DNA of 64,000 nucleotides from positions 74,258,460 through 74,322,459 of the forward strand of contig OZ034969.1 of the NCBI GenBank assembly GCA_964030785.1. Reading direction: 5' to 3'. This document shows positions 33,893-46,403 of this stretch, piece by piece. This DNA comes from Siderastrea siderea. Lineage: Eukaryota; Cnidaria; Anthozoa; Scleractinia; Rhizangiidae. Made by a program: the position numbers and the translations under genes. The notes beneath the pieces are model-generated. The model was not told the origin of the DNA. It made no database searches and was given only the letters and a program-made list of their open reading frames with translations. Within the stretch, counting starts at the first letter, position 1, and each line of letters begins with the position of its first letter.

Positions 33893-36800
33893 GGGTGCTT
33901 TTGTGCTGGGGCCGTTGCACCAAAAACCAGCACTTTTTTGAAGGACTCACCCCACCCCTCTCAAAACTGAAATTCCCACCTTATCGACAAAATCGCAGAC
34001 TTTCTACACAATAAATTTTTTTTCTGATAGCCCCGAGGGATTTCCATTATTATTAGGCCAGTGCGCAGCATTGCGCAGCCTTGCGTAGTTAACAACACCT
34101 TTTTTAGCCTCTGGGAAGGCCTAAAATGGGGTTTTTTCCCTAAGGATCGCACATATCGCGCCTTCTTTGCGCTTTTGCACAAAAGGAATTGTTTTCGGAT
34201 GGTCCCAGGGGGATTGAATGCATTTGGGACCTTTGTGCATGCAGCTGAGAGCGCCAATTAGCTTTTTTCTGCTTTTTGAGGCTAATTCAAGCCCTGAAAA
34301 AGTGCAGCACTTTTTAGTATCGCCAAATTCGATAAAAATAGTGCCAAATGGAATGTTTTTTGGTGCTGCAACGGGATCTGGGCTGCTTTTGTGCTGGGGC
34401 CGTTGCTCCAAAACCAGCACTTTTTAGAGGGACCCACCCCACCCCTCTCAAAACTGAAATTCCGACCTTATCGACAAAATCGCAGACTTTCTACACAATA
34501 AACTTTTTTTCTGATAGCCCCGAGGGATTTGCATTATTATTGGGCCAGTGCACAGCCTTGTGCAGCCTTGCGTAGTTAACAACACCTGTTTTAGCCTCTG
34601 GGAAGGCCAAAAATGGGGTTTTTTTCCCTAAAGATCGCACATATCGCGCCTTTCTACACAATAAACTTTTTTTTCATATAGCCCCAAGGGGGTTCGCATT
34701 ATTATTAGGCCAGTGCGCAGCCTTGCGCAGCCTTGCGTAGTTAACAACACCTTTTTTAGCCTCTAGGAAGGCCAAAAATGGGGTTTTTTCCTTAAGGATC
34801 GGACATATCGCACCTTCTTTGTGGTTTTGCACAAAGGGAATTTTTTTCGGATGGTCCCAGAGGGATTGAATGCATTTGGGACCTTTGTGCATGCAGCTGA
34901 GAGCGCCAATTAGCTTTTTTCTGCTTTTTGGGGCTAATTCAAGCCCTGAAAAAGTGCAGCACTTTTTAGTATCCCCAAATTCGATAAAAATAGTGCCAAA
35001 TGGAATGTTTTTTGGTGCAGCAACGGGATCTGGGGTGCTTTTGTGGTGGGGCCGTTGCATCAAAAACCAGCACTTTTTTCAGGGACCCACCCCACCCCTT
35101 TCAAAACCGAAATTCCCACCTTATCGACAAAATCGCAGACTTTCTACACAATAAACTTTTTTTTCTGATAGCCCCGAGGGATTTGCATTATTATTAGGCC
35201 AGTGCGCAGCCTTGCGTAGTTAACAACACGTTTTTTAGCCTCTTGGAAGGTCAAAAAAGGGGTTTCTTCCCTAAGGATCGCACATATCGCGCCTTTCTAC
35301 ACAATAAACTTTTTTTTCTGATAGCCCCGAGGGATTTGCATTATTATTGGGCAAGTGCGCAGCTTTGCGCAGCCTTGCGTAGTTAACAACACCTTTTTAA
35401 GCCTCTGGGAAGGCCAAAAATGGGGTAGTTTAACTAAGGATCGCACATATCGCGCCTTTCCACACAATAAACTTTTTTTTCTGATAGCCCCGAGGGATTT
35501 GCATTATTATTGGGCCAGTGCGCAGCATTGCGCAGCCTTGCATAGTTAACAACACCTTTCTTAGCCTCTGGGAAGGCCAAAAATTGGGGCTTTTTCCCTA
35601 AGGATCGCACATATCCCGACTTCTTTGCGCTTTTTGCACAAAAGGAATTTTTTTCGGAAGGTCCCAGAGGGATTGAATGCATTTGGGACCCTTGTGCATG
35701 AAGCTGAGAGCGCCAATTAGCTTTTTCCTGCTTTTGGGGGCTAATTCAAGCCCTGAAAAAGTGCAGCACTTTTTAGTATTGTCAAATTCGATAAAAATAG
35801 TGCCAAATGGAATGTTTTTTGGTGCCGCAACGGGATCTGGGGTGCTTTTGTGCTGGGGCCGTTGCACCAAAAACCAGCACTTTTTTGAAGGACTCACCCC
35901 ACCCCTCTCAAAACTGAAATTCCCACCTTATCGACAAAATCGCAGACTTTCTACACAATAAATTTTTTTTCTGATAGCCCCGAGGGATTTCCATTATTAT
36001 TAGGCCAGTGCGCAGCATTGCGCAGCCTTGCGTAGTTAACAACACCTTTTTTAGCCTCTGGGAAGGCCTAAAATGGGGTTTTTTCCCTAAGGATCGCACA
36101 TATCGCGCCTTCTTTGCGCTTTTGCACAAAAGGAATTGTTTTCGGATGGTCCCAGGGGGATTGAATGCATTTGGGACCTTTGTGCATGCAGCTGAGAGCG
36201 CCAATTAGCTTTTTTCTGCTTTTTGAGGCCAATTCAAGCCCTGAAAAAGTGCAGCACTTTTTAGTATCGCCAAATTCGATAAAAATAGTGCCAAATGGAA
36301 TGTTTTTTGGTGCTGCAACGGGATCTGGGCTGCTTTTGTGCTGGGGCCGTTGCTCCAAAACCAGCACTTTTTAGAGGGACCCACCCCACCCCTCTCAAAA
36401 CTGAAATTCCGACCTTATCGACAAAATCGCAGACTTTCTACACAATAAACTTTTTTTCTGATAGCCCCGAGGGATTTGCATTATTATTGGGCCAGTGCAC
36501 AGCCTTGTGCAGCCTTGCGTAGTTAACAACACCTGTTTTAGCCTCTGGGAAGGCCAAAAATGGGGTTTTTTTCCCTAAAGATCGCACATATCGCGCCTTT
36601 CTACACAATAAACTTTTTTTTCATATAGCCCCAAGGGGGTTCGCATTATTATTAGGCCAGTGCGCAGCCTTGCGCAGCCTTGCGTAGTTAACAACACCTT
36701 TTTTAGCCTCTAGGAAGGCCAAAAATGGGGTTTTTTCCTTAAGGATCGGACATATCGCACCTTCTTTGTGGTTTTGCACAAAGGGAATTTTTTTCGGATG

Positions 36801-37408
36801 GTCCCAGAGGGATTGAATGCATTTGGGACCTTTGTGCATGCAGCTGAGAGCGCCAATTAGCTTTTTTCTGCTTTTTGGGGCTAATTCAAGCCCTGAAAAA
36901 GTGCAGCACTTTTTAGTATCCCCAAATTCGATAAAAATAGTGCCAAATGGAATGTTTTTTGGTGCAGCAACGGGATCTGGGGTGCTTTTGTGGTGGGGCC
37001 GTTGCATCAAAAACCAGCACTTTTTTCAGGGACCCACCCCACCCCTTTCAAAACCGAAATTCCCACCTTATCGACAAAATCGCAGACTTTCTACACAATA
37101 AACTTTTTTTTCTGATAGCCCCGAGGGATTTGCATTATTATTAGGCCAGTGCGCAGCCTTGCGTAGTTAACAACACGTTTTTTAGCCTCTTGGAAGGTCA
37201 AAAAAGGGGTTTCTTCCCTAAGGATCGCACATATCGCGCCTTTCTACACAATAAACTTTTTTTTCTGATAGCCCCGAGGGATTTGCATTATTATTGGGCA
37301 AGTGCGCAGCTTTGCACAGCCTTGCGTAGTTAACAACACCTTTTTAAGCCTCTGGGAAGGCCAAAAATGGGGTAGTTTAACTAAGGATCGCACATATCGC
37401 GCCTTTCC
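33515..37408. repeat. Tandem segment duplication, 2 x 1947 bp
   Basis: 33515-35461 and 35462-37408 are nearly identical; T at 34283 corresponds to C at 36230. The start overlaps the end of the second 4541-bp copy, so the 33515-33892 segment exists in three near-identical copies. Breakpoints lie in CTTTC(T/C)ACACAATAAAC of module B. Confidence 0.9.
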
Positions 37409-40400
37409 ACACAATAAACTTTTTTTTCTGATAGCCCCGAGGGATTTGCATTATTATTAAGCCAGTGTGCAGCCTTGCGTAGCCTTGCGCAGTTAACAAC
37501 ACCTTTTTAAGCCTCTGGGAAGGCCAAAAATGGGGTTTTTTCCATAAGGATCGCACATAGCGCGCCTTTCTGCACAATAAACTTTTTTTTCTGATAGCCC
37601 CGAGGGATTTGCATTATTATTAGGCCAGTGCGCAGCCTTGCGCAGCCTTGCGTAGTTAACAACACCTTTTTAAGCCTCTGGGAAGGCCAAAAATGGGTTT
37701 TTTTTCCTAACGATCGCACATATCGCGCCTTCTTTGTGCTTTTGTACAAAAGAAATTTTTTTCGGATGGTATCAGAGGGATTGAATGCATTTGGGACCTT
37801 TGTGCATGCAGCTGACAGCGCCAAATGGCTTTTTTCTTCGTTTTTGGGCTAATTCAAACCCTGAAAAAGTGCAGCACTTTTTAGTATCGCCAAATTCGAT
37901 AAAAATAGTGCCAAATGGAATGTTTTCTGGTGCCGCAACGGGATCTGGGGTGCTTTTGTGCTGGGGTCGTTGCACCAAAACCAGCACTTTTTTGAGGGAC
38001 CCACCCCACCCCTCACAAAACCGAAATTCCCACCTTATCGACAAAATCGCAGACTTTCTACACAATAAACTTTTTTTTCTGATAGCCCCGAGGGATTTGC
38101 ATTATTATTAGGCCAGTGCCCAGCCTTGTGCAGCCTTGCGTAGTTATCAAAACCTTTTTAAGCCTCTGGGAAGGCCAAAAATGACGTTTTTTCCCTAAGG
38201 ATCGCACATATCGCGCCTTTCTACACAATAAAGTTTTTTTTCTGATAGCCCCGAGCGATTTGCATTATTTTTAGGCCAGTGCGCAGCCTTGCGCAGCCTT
38301 GCGTAGTTAACAACACCTTTTTAAGCCTCTGGGAAGGCCAAAAATGGGGTTTCTTCCCTAAGGATCGCACATATCGCGCCTTTCTACACAATAAGCTTTT
38401 TTTTCTGATAGCCTCGAGGGATTTGCATTATTGTTAGGCCAGTGCGCAGCCTTGCGCAGCCTTGCGTAGTTAACAACACCTTTTTAAGCCTCTGGGAAGG
38501 CCAAAAATGGGGTTTTTTCCCTAAGGATCGCACATAACGCGCCTTTCTACACAATAAACTTTTTTTCTGATAGCCCGAGGGATTTGCATTAATTTTAGGC
38601 CAGTGCGCAGCCTTGCGCAGCCTTGCGTAGTTAACAACACCTTTTTTCGCCTCTGGGAAGGCCAAAAATGGGGTTTTTTCTCTAAGGATCGCACATATCG
38701 CGCCTTTCTACACAATCAACTTTTTTTTTCTGATAGCCCCGAGGGATTTCCATTATTATTAGGCCAGTGCGCAGTCTTGTGCAGCCTTGCGTACATAAAA
38801 ACACCTTTTTTAGCCTCTGGGAAGGGCAAAAATGGGTTTTTTTCCGTAAGGATCGCACATATCGCGTCTACTTTGTGCTTTTGTATAAAAGGAATTTTTT
38901 TCGGATGGTATCAGAGGGATTGAATGCATGTGGGACCTTTGTGCATGCAGCTGAGAGCGCCAATTAGCTTTTTTCTTCTTTTGGGGCTAATTCAAGCCCT
39001 GAAAAAGTGCAGCACTTCTTAGTATCGCCAAATTCGTTAAAAACAGTGCCAAATGGAATGTTTTTTGGTACCGCAATGGGATCTGGGGTGCTTTTGTGCT
39101 GGGGCCGTTGCACCAAAACCAGCACTTTTTTGAGGGACCCACCCCACCCCTCTCAAAACAGAAATTCCCACCTTATCGACAAAATTGCAGACTTTCTACA
39201 CAATAAACTTTTTTTTCTGATAGCTCCGAGGGATTTGCATTATTATTAGGCCAGTGCGCAGCCTTGCGCAGCCTTGCGTAGTTAACAACACCTTTTTAAG
39301 CCTCTGGGAAGGCCAAAAATGGGGTTTTTTCCCTAAGGATCGCACATAGCGCGCCTTTCTACACAATAATTGTTTTTTCTGATGGCCCCGAATGATTTGC
39401 ATTATTATTAGGCCAGTGCGCAGCCTTGCGCAGCCTTGCGTACATAACAACACCTTTTTTAGCCTCTGGGAAGGCCAAAAATGGGTTTTTTTCCCTAAGG
39501 ATCGCACATATCGCGCCTTCTTTGTGCTTTTGTACAAAAGGAATTTTTTTCGGATTTTCCCAGAGGGAATTGAATGCATTTGGGACCTTTGTGCATGCAG
39601 CTGAGAGCGCCAATTAGCTTTTTTCTGCTTTTTGGGGCTAATTCAAGCCCTGAAAAAGTGCAGCACTTTTTAGTATCGCCAAATTCGATCAAAATAGTGC
39701 CGAATGGAATGTTTTTTGGTGCCGCAACGGGATCTGGGGTGCTTTTGTGCTGGGGCCGTTACAAAGAAACCAGCACTTTTTTGAGGGACCCACCCCACCC
39801 CTCTCAAAACAGAAATTCCCACCTTATCGACAAAATCGCAGACTTTCTACACAATAAACTTTTTTTTCTGATAGCCCCGAGGGATTTGCATTATTATTGG
39901 GCCAGTGTGCAGCCCTGCACAGCCTTGCGTAGTTAACAAGACTTTTTCTAGCCTCTGGGAAGGCCAAAAATGGTTTTTTTTCCCCAAGGATCGCACATAT
40001 CGCGCCTTCTTTGTGGTTTTGTACAAAGTACATATCGATAGGATGGCACATATCGCGCCTTTCTACACAATAAACTTTTTTCCTGATAGCCGCGCGTGAT
40101 TTGCATTATAATTGGGGCAGTGCGCAGCCTTACGCAGCCTTGCGTAGTTACCAACACCTTTTTTAGCCTCTGGTAAGGCCAAAAATGGGGTTTTTTCCTA
40201 AGGATCGCACATATCGCGCCTTTCAACACAATAATTTTATTTTTTCTGATAGCCCCGAGGGATTTGCATTATTATTGGGCCAGTGCGCAGCCTTGCGCAG
40301 CCTTGCGTACATAACAACACATCTTTTAGCCTCTGGGAAGGCCAAAAATGGGGTTTTTTCCCGAAGGATCGCACATATCGCGCCTTCTTTGTGCTTTTGT

Positions 40401-43400
40401 ACAAAAGGAATTTTTTCGGATGGTCCCAGAGAGATTGAATGCATTTGGGACCTTTGTGCATGCAGCTGAGAGCGCCAATTAGCTTTTTTCTGCTTTTTGG
40501 GGCTAATTCAAGCCCTGAAAAAGTGCAGCACTTTTTAGTATCGCCAAAATTCGATAAAAATAGTACCAAATGGAATGTTTTTTGGTGCCGCAACGGGATC
40601 TGGGGTGCTTTTGTGCTGGGGCCGTTGCACCAAAACCTGCACTTTTTTGAGGGACCCACCCCACCCCTCTTAAAACAGAAATTCCCACGTTATCGACAAA
40701 ATCGCAGACTTTCTACACAATAAACTTTTTTTCTGATAGCCCTGAGGGATTTCCATTATTATTGGGCCAGTGCGCAGCCTTGCGCAGCCTTGCGAAGTTA
40801 ACAACACCTTTTTTAGCCTCTGGGAAGGCCAAAAATGGAGTTTTTTTCCTAAAGATCGCACATATCGCGCCCTTCTACACAAGAAACTTTTTTTTCTGAT
40901 GGCCCCGAGGGATTTGCATTATTATTGGGCCAGTGCGCAGCCTTGCGCAGCCTTGCGTAGTTAAGAACTCCTTTTTTAACCTCTGGGAAGGCCAAAAATG
41001 GGGTTTTTTCCCTAAGGATCGCACATATCGCGCCTTTCTACACAATAAACTTTTTTTTCTGATAGCCCCGAGGGATTTGCATTATTATTGGGCCAGTGCG
41101 CAGCCTTGCGCAGCCTTGCGAAGTTAACAACACTTTTTTTAGCCTCTGGGAAGGCCAAAAATGGGGTTTTTTCCCTAAGGATCGCACTTATCGCGCCTTT
41201 CTACAAAATAAATTTTTTTTTCTGATAGCCCCGAGGGATTTGCATTATTATTGGGCCAGTGCGCAGCCTTGCGCAGCCTTGCGTACATAACAACACCTTT
41301 TTTCGCCTCTGGGAAGGCCAAAAATGGGGTTTTTTCCCTAAGGATCGCACATATCGCGCCTTCTTTGTGCTTTTGTAAAAAGGGAATTTTTTTCGGATGG
41401 TCCCAGAGAGATTGAATGCATTTGGGATCTTTGTGCATGCAGCTGAGAGCGCCAATTATCTTTTTTCTGCTTTTTGGGGCTAATTCAAGGCCTGAAAAAG
41501 TGCAGCACGTTTTAGTATTGCCAAATTCGATAAAAATAGTGCCAAATGGAATGTTTTTTGGTGCCGCAACGGGATCTGGGGTGCTTTTGTGCTGGGGCCG
41601 TTGCACCAAGACCAGCACTTTTTTGAGGCACCCAACCCACCCCTCTCAAAACAGAAATTCCCACCTTATCGACAAAATCGCAGACTTTATACACAATAAA
41701 CTTTTTTTTCTGATAGCCCCGAGGGATTTGCATTATTATTGGGCCAGTGCGCAGCCTTGCGTAGCCTTGCATAGTTAACAACACCTTTTTTAGCCTCTGG
41801 GAAGGCCAAAAATGGGGTTTTTTCCCTAAGGATCGCACATATCGCGCCTTTCTACACAATAAACTTTTTTACCTGATAGCCCCGAGGGATTTGCATTTTT
41901 ATTGGGCTAGTGCGCAGGCTTGCGCAGCCTTGCGTAGTTAACAACACTTTTTTTAGCCTCTGGGAAGGCCAAAAATGGGTTTTTTTCCCTAATGATTGCA
42001 AATATCGCGCCTTTCTACACAATAAACTTTTTTTTTCTGATAGCCCCGAGGGATTTGCATTATTATTGGGCCAGTGCGCAGCCTTGCGCAGCCTTGCGTA
42101 CATAACAACACCTTTTTTAGCCTCTGGGAAGGCCAAAAATGGGGTTTTTCCCTAAGGATCGCACATATCGCGCCTTCTTTGTGCTTTTGTATAAAAGAAA
42201 TTTTTTCCGGATGGTCCCAGACGGATTGAATACATTTGGGACCTTTGTGCATGCAGCTGAGAGCGCCAATTAGCTTTTTTCTGGTTTTTGGGGCTAATTC
42301 AAGCCCTGAAAAAGTTCTGCACTTTTTAGAATCGCCAAATTCGATAAAAATAGTGGCAAATGGAATGTTTTTTGGTGCTGCAACGGGATCTATGGTGCTT
42401 TTGTGCTGGGGCCGTTGCACCAAAACCAGCACTTTTTTGAGGGACCCACCCCACCCCTCTCAAAACAGAAATTCTTGCCTTATCGACAAAATCGCAGATC
42501 TTTTACACAATAAACTTTTTTTCTGATAGCCCCGTGGGATTTGCATTATTATTGGGCCAGTGCGCAGCCTTGCGCAGCCTTGTGTAGTTAACAACACCTT
42601 TTTTAGCCTCTGGGAAGGCCAAAAATGGGGTTTTTTCCCTAAGGATCGCACATATCGCGCCTTTGTACACAATAATTTTTTTTCTGATAGCCCCGAAGGA
42701 TTTGCATTATTATTGGGCCAGTGTGTAGCCTTGCGCAGCCTTGCGTAGTTAACAACACCTTTTTTAGCCTCTGGGAAGGCCAAAAATGGGGTTTTTTCCC
42801 TAAGGATCGCACATATCGCGCCTTTCTACACAATAAACTTTTTTTTCTGATAGCCCCGAGGGATTTGCATTATTACTGGGCCAGTGCGCAGCCTTGCGTA
42901 GCCTTGTGTACATAACAACACCTTTTTCAGCCTCTGGGAAGGCCAAAAATGGGGTTTTTTCCCTAAGGATCGCACATATCGGGCATTCTTTGTGCTTTTG
43001 TACAAAAGGAATTTTTTTCGGATGGTCCCAGAGGGATTCAATGCATTTGGGACCTTTGTGCATGCAGCTGAGAGCGCCAATTAGCTTTTTTCCGCTTTTT
43101 GGGGCTAATTCAAGCCCTGAAAAAGTGCAGCACCTTTTAGTATCGCCAAATTCGAAAAAAATAGTGCCAAATGGAATGTTTTTTGCTGCCGCAACGGGAT
43201 CTGGGCTGCTTTTGTGCTGGGGCCGTTGCACCAAAACCAGCACTTTCTTGAGGGACCCACCCCACCCCTCTGAGAAAAGAAATTCCCACCTTATCGACAA
43301 AATCGCAGACTTTCTACGCAATAAACTTTTTTTTCTGATAGCTACGAGGGATTTGCATTATTATTGGGCCAGTGCGCAGCCTTGCCCAGCCTTGCAAAGT

Positions 43401-45428
43401 TAACAACACCTTTTTACGCCTCTGGGAAGGCCAAAAATGGGTTTTTTTCCCTAAGGATCGCACACATCGCGCCTTTCTACACAAGAAACTTTTTTTTCTG
43501 ATAGCTTCGAGGGATTTGAATTATTATTGGGCCAGTGCGCAGCCTTGCACAGCCTTGCAAAGTTAACAACACCTTTTTTCGCCTTTGGGAAGGCCAAAAA
43601 TGTGGTTTTTTCCCAAAGGATCGTACATATCGCGCCTTTCTACACAATAAACTTTTTTTTCTGATAGCCCCGAGGGATTTGCATTGTTGTTGGGCCAGTG
43701 CGCAGCCTTGTGCAGCCTTGCGAAGTTAACAACACCTTTTTTCGCCTCTGGGAAGGCCAAAAATGGGGTTTTTTCCCTAATGATCGCACACATCGCGCCT
43801 TTCTACACAATAAACTTTTTTTCTGATAGCCCCGAGGGATTTGCATTATTATTGGGCCAGTGCGCAGCCTTGCGCAGCCTTGCGAAGTTAACAACACCTT
43901 TTTTCGCCTCTGGGAAGGCCAAATATGGGGTTTTTTGCCTAAGGATCGCACACATCGCGCCTTTCTACACAATAACCTTTTTTTTCTGATAGCCCCGCGG
44001 GATTTGCATTATTATTGGGCCAGTGCGCAGCATTGCGCAGCCTTGCGAAGTTAACAACACCATTTTTCGCCTCTTTGAAGGCCAAAAATGGGGTTTTTCT
44101 CTAAGGATCGCACATGTCGCGCCTTTCTACACAATAAACTTTTTGTTCTGATAGCCCCGAGGGATTTGCATTGTTATTGGGCCAGTGCGCAGCCTTGCGC
44201 AGTCTTGCAAAGTTAACAACACCTTTTTTCGCCTCTGGGAAGGCCAAAAATGGGGTTTTTTCCCTAAGGATCGCACACATGGCGCCTTTCAACACAATAA
44301 ACTTTTTTTTCTGATAGCCCCGAGGGATTTGCATTATTATTGGGCCAGTGGGCAGCCTTGCGCAGCCTTGCGAAGTTAACAACACCTTTTTTCGCCTCTG
44401 GGAAGGCCAAAAATGGGGTTTTTTCCCTAAGGATCGCACAGATCGCGCCTTTCTACACAATAAACTTTTTTTTCTGATAGCCCCGAGGGATTTGCATTAT
44501 TATTGGGCCAGTGTGCAGCCTTGCGCAGCCTTGCGTAGTTAACAACACCTTTTTTAGCCTCTGGGAAGGCCAAAAATGGGGTTTTTTCCCTAAGGATCGC
44601 ACATATCGCGCCTTCTTTGTGCTTTTGCACAAAAGGAATTTTTTTGCGGATGGTCCCAGAGGGATTGAATGCATTTGGGACCTTTGTGCATGCAGCTGAG
44701 AGCGCCAATTAGCTTTTTTCTGCTTTTTGGGGCTAATTCAAGCCCTGAAAAAGTGCAGCACTTTTTGGTATCGCCAAATTCGATAAAAATAGTGCCAAAT
44801 GGAATGTTTTTCTGTGCCGCAACGGGATCTGGGCTGCTTTTGTGCTGGGGCCGTTGCACCAAAAACAGCACTTTTTTGAGGGACCCACCCCACCCCTCTA
44901 ATAAAGAAATTCCCACCTTATCGACAAAATCGCAGACTTTCTACGGAATAAACTTTTTTTTCTGATAGCCCCGAGGGATTTGCATTATTATTGGGCCAGT
45001 GCGCAGCCTTGCGCAGCCTTGCGAAGTTAACAACACCTTTTTTCGCCTTTGGGAAGGCCAAAATTGGGGTTTTTTCCCTAAGGATCGTACACATCGCGCC
45101 TTTCTACACAATAAACCTTTTTTTTCTGATAGCCCCGAGGGATTTGCATTATTATTGGGCCAGTGCGCAGCCTTGCGCAGCCTTGCGAAGTTAACAACAC
45201 CTTTTTTCGCCTCTGGGAAGGCCAAAAATGGGGTTTTTTCCCTAAGGATCGCACAGATCGCGCCTTTCTACACAATAAACCTTTTTTTTCTGATAGTCCC
45301 GAGGGAATTGCATTATTATTGGGCCAGTGCGCAGCCTTGCGCAGCCTTGCGTAGTTAAAAACACCTTTTTTAGCCTCTGGGAAGGCCTAAAATGGGGTTT
45401 TTTCCCTAAGGATCGCACATATCGCGCC

Positions 45429-45534
45429 TTCTTTGTGCTTTTGCACAAAAGGAATTTTTTTCGGTTGGTCCCAGTGGGATTGAATGCATTTGAGACCTTT
45501 GTGCATGCAGCTGAGAGCGCCAATTAGCTTTTTT
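45429..45534. repeat. Reference copy of satellite module C (~106 bp)
   Basis: Starts TTCTTTGTGC after the module B end ATCGCGCC. It contains the TTTGTGC/GCACAAA hairpin, CGGTTGGTCCCAG (usually CGGATGGTCCCAG), GAATGCATTTG, GTGCATGCAGCTG and GAGCGCCAATTAGC, and ends before CTGCTTTTTGGGG. It is always followed by module A in the right half. Confidence 0.85.
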
Positions 45535-45753
45535 CTGCTTTTTGGGGCTAATTCAAGCCCTGAAAAAGTGCAGCACTTTTTAGTATCGCCAAATTCGATA
45601 AAAATAGTGCCAAATGGAATGTTTTTTGGTGCCGCAACGGGATCTGGGCTGCTTTTGTGCTGGGGCCGTTGCACCAAAACCAGCACTTTTTTGAGGGACC
45701 CACCTTACCCCTCTGAAAAAAGAAATTCCCACCTTACCGACAAAATCGCAGAC
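45535..45753. repeat. Reference copy of satellite module A (~219 bp)
   Basis: Starts CTGCTTTTTGGGGCTAATTC. It contains the 19-bp palindrome, CCAAATTCGATAAAAATAG, GCCGCAACGGGATCTGG, GGGCCGTTGCACCAAAACC, a C-rich stretch (GGGACCCACC...) and ACCTTA(T/C)CGACAAAATCG. It ends at GCAGAC before module B. About 60 module A copies are recognisable across the array. Confidence 0.85.
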
Positions 45754-46240
45754 TCTCTACGCAATAAACTTTTTTTTCTGATAGCCCCGAGGGATTTGCA
45801 TTATTATTGGGCCAGTGCGCAGCATTGCGCAGCCTTCGAAAGTTAACAACACCTTTTTTCGCATCTGGGAAGGCCAAAAATAGGTTCTTTCCCTAAGGAT
45901 CTCACAGATCGCGCCTTTCTACACAATAAACTTTTTTTTCTGATAGCCCCGAGGAATTTGCATTGTTATTGGGCCAGTGCGCAGCCTTGCGCAGCCTTGC
46001 AAAGTTAACAACACCTTTTTTCGCCTCTGGGAAGGCCAAAAATGGGGTTTTTTCCCTAAGGATCGCACAGATTGCGCCTTTCTACACAGTAAACTCTTTT
46101 TTCTGATAGCCCCGAGGGGTTTGCATTGTTATTGGGCCAGTGCGAAGCCTTGTGCAGCCTTGCGAAGTTAACAACACCTTTTTTCGCCTCAGGGAAGGCC
46201 AAAAATGGGGTTTTTTCCCTAAGGATCGCACACATCGCGC

Positions 46241-46403
46241 CTTTCTACACAATAAACTTTTTTTTCTGATAGCCCCGAGGGATTTGCATTGTTATTGGGC
46301 CAGTGCGCAGCCTTGCGCAGCCTTCCGAAGTTAACAACACCTTATGTCGCCTCTGGGAAGGCCAAAAATGGGGTTTTTTCCCTAATGATCGCACAGATCG
46401 CGC
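46241..46403. repeat. Reference 163-bp B monomer
   Basis: Order of landmarks: CTTTCTACACAATAAAC, T8, CTGATAGCCCCGAGGG, octamer ATTTGCAT, ATTGGGCCAG, decamer subrepeats GCGCAGCCTT, GAAGTTAACAACACC, GCCTCTGGGAAGGCC, AAAAATGGGGTTTTTTCCC and TAA(G/T)GATCGCACA, ending ATCGCGC. The next monomer starts exactly 163 bp later. Confidence 0.92.

Larger units (their letters stand above)
22434..41287. repeat. Satellite domain III: A-B(n)-C units, n mostly 2-7
   Basis: Only B-register multiplication remains. Module A landmarks are spaced by about 490 bp plus multiples of 163 bp (for example about 650 bp between the copies near 34365 and 35015). Monomers carry GCATTATTATTAGGCC or ATTGGGCC, GCGTAGTTAAC and TTTTTAAGCC or TTTTTTAGCC variants. 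The domain contains two large tandem duplications. There are no genes. Confidence 0.93.

Noticed and set aside
45600..45620. CENP-B box in module A (CCAAATTCGATAAAAATAG)
   Set aside because: Only TTCG....A matches; the required CGGG half is absent. A centromeric role cannot be claimed from sequence.
45684..45716. G-quadruplex in the C-rich stretch of module A (GGGACCCACCCCACCCC)
   Set aside because: In most copies the complementary strand has only three G3+ runs within loop range, so the four-tract rule is not met.
45535..45753. Module A as a tRNA-derived SINE
   Set aside because: I found no convincing A-box/B-box pair (no GTTCGANNC) and no A-rich tail. The module occurs only inside the tandem unit.
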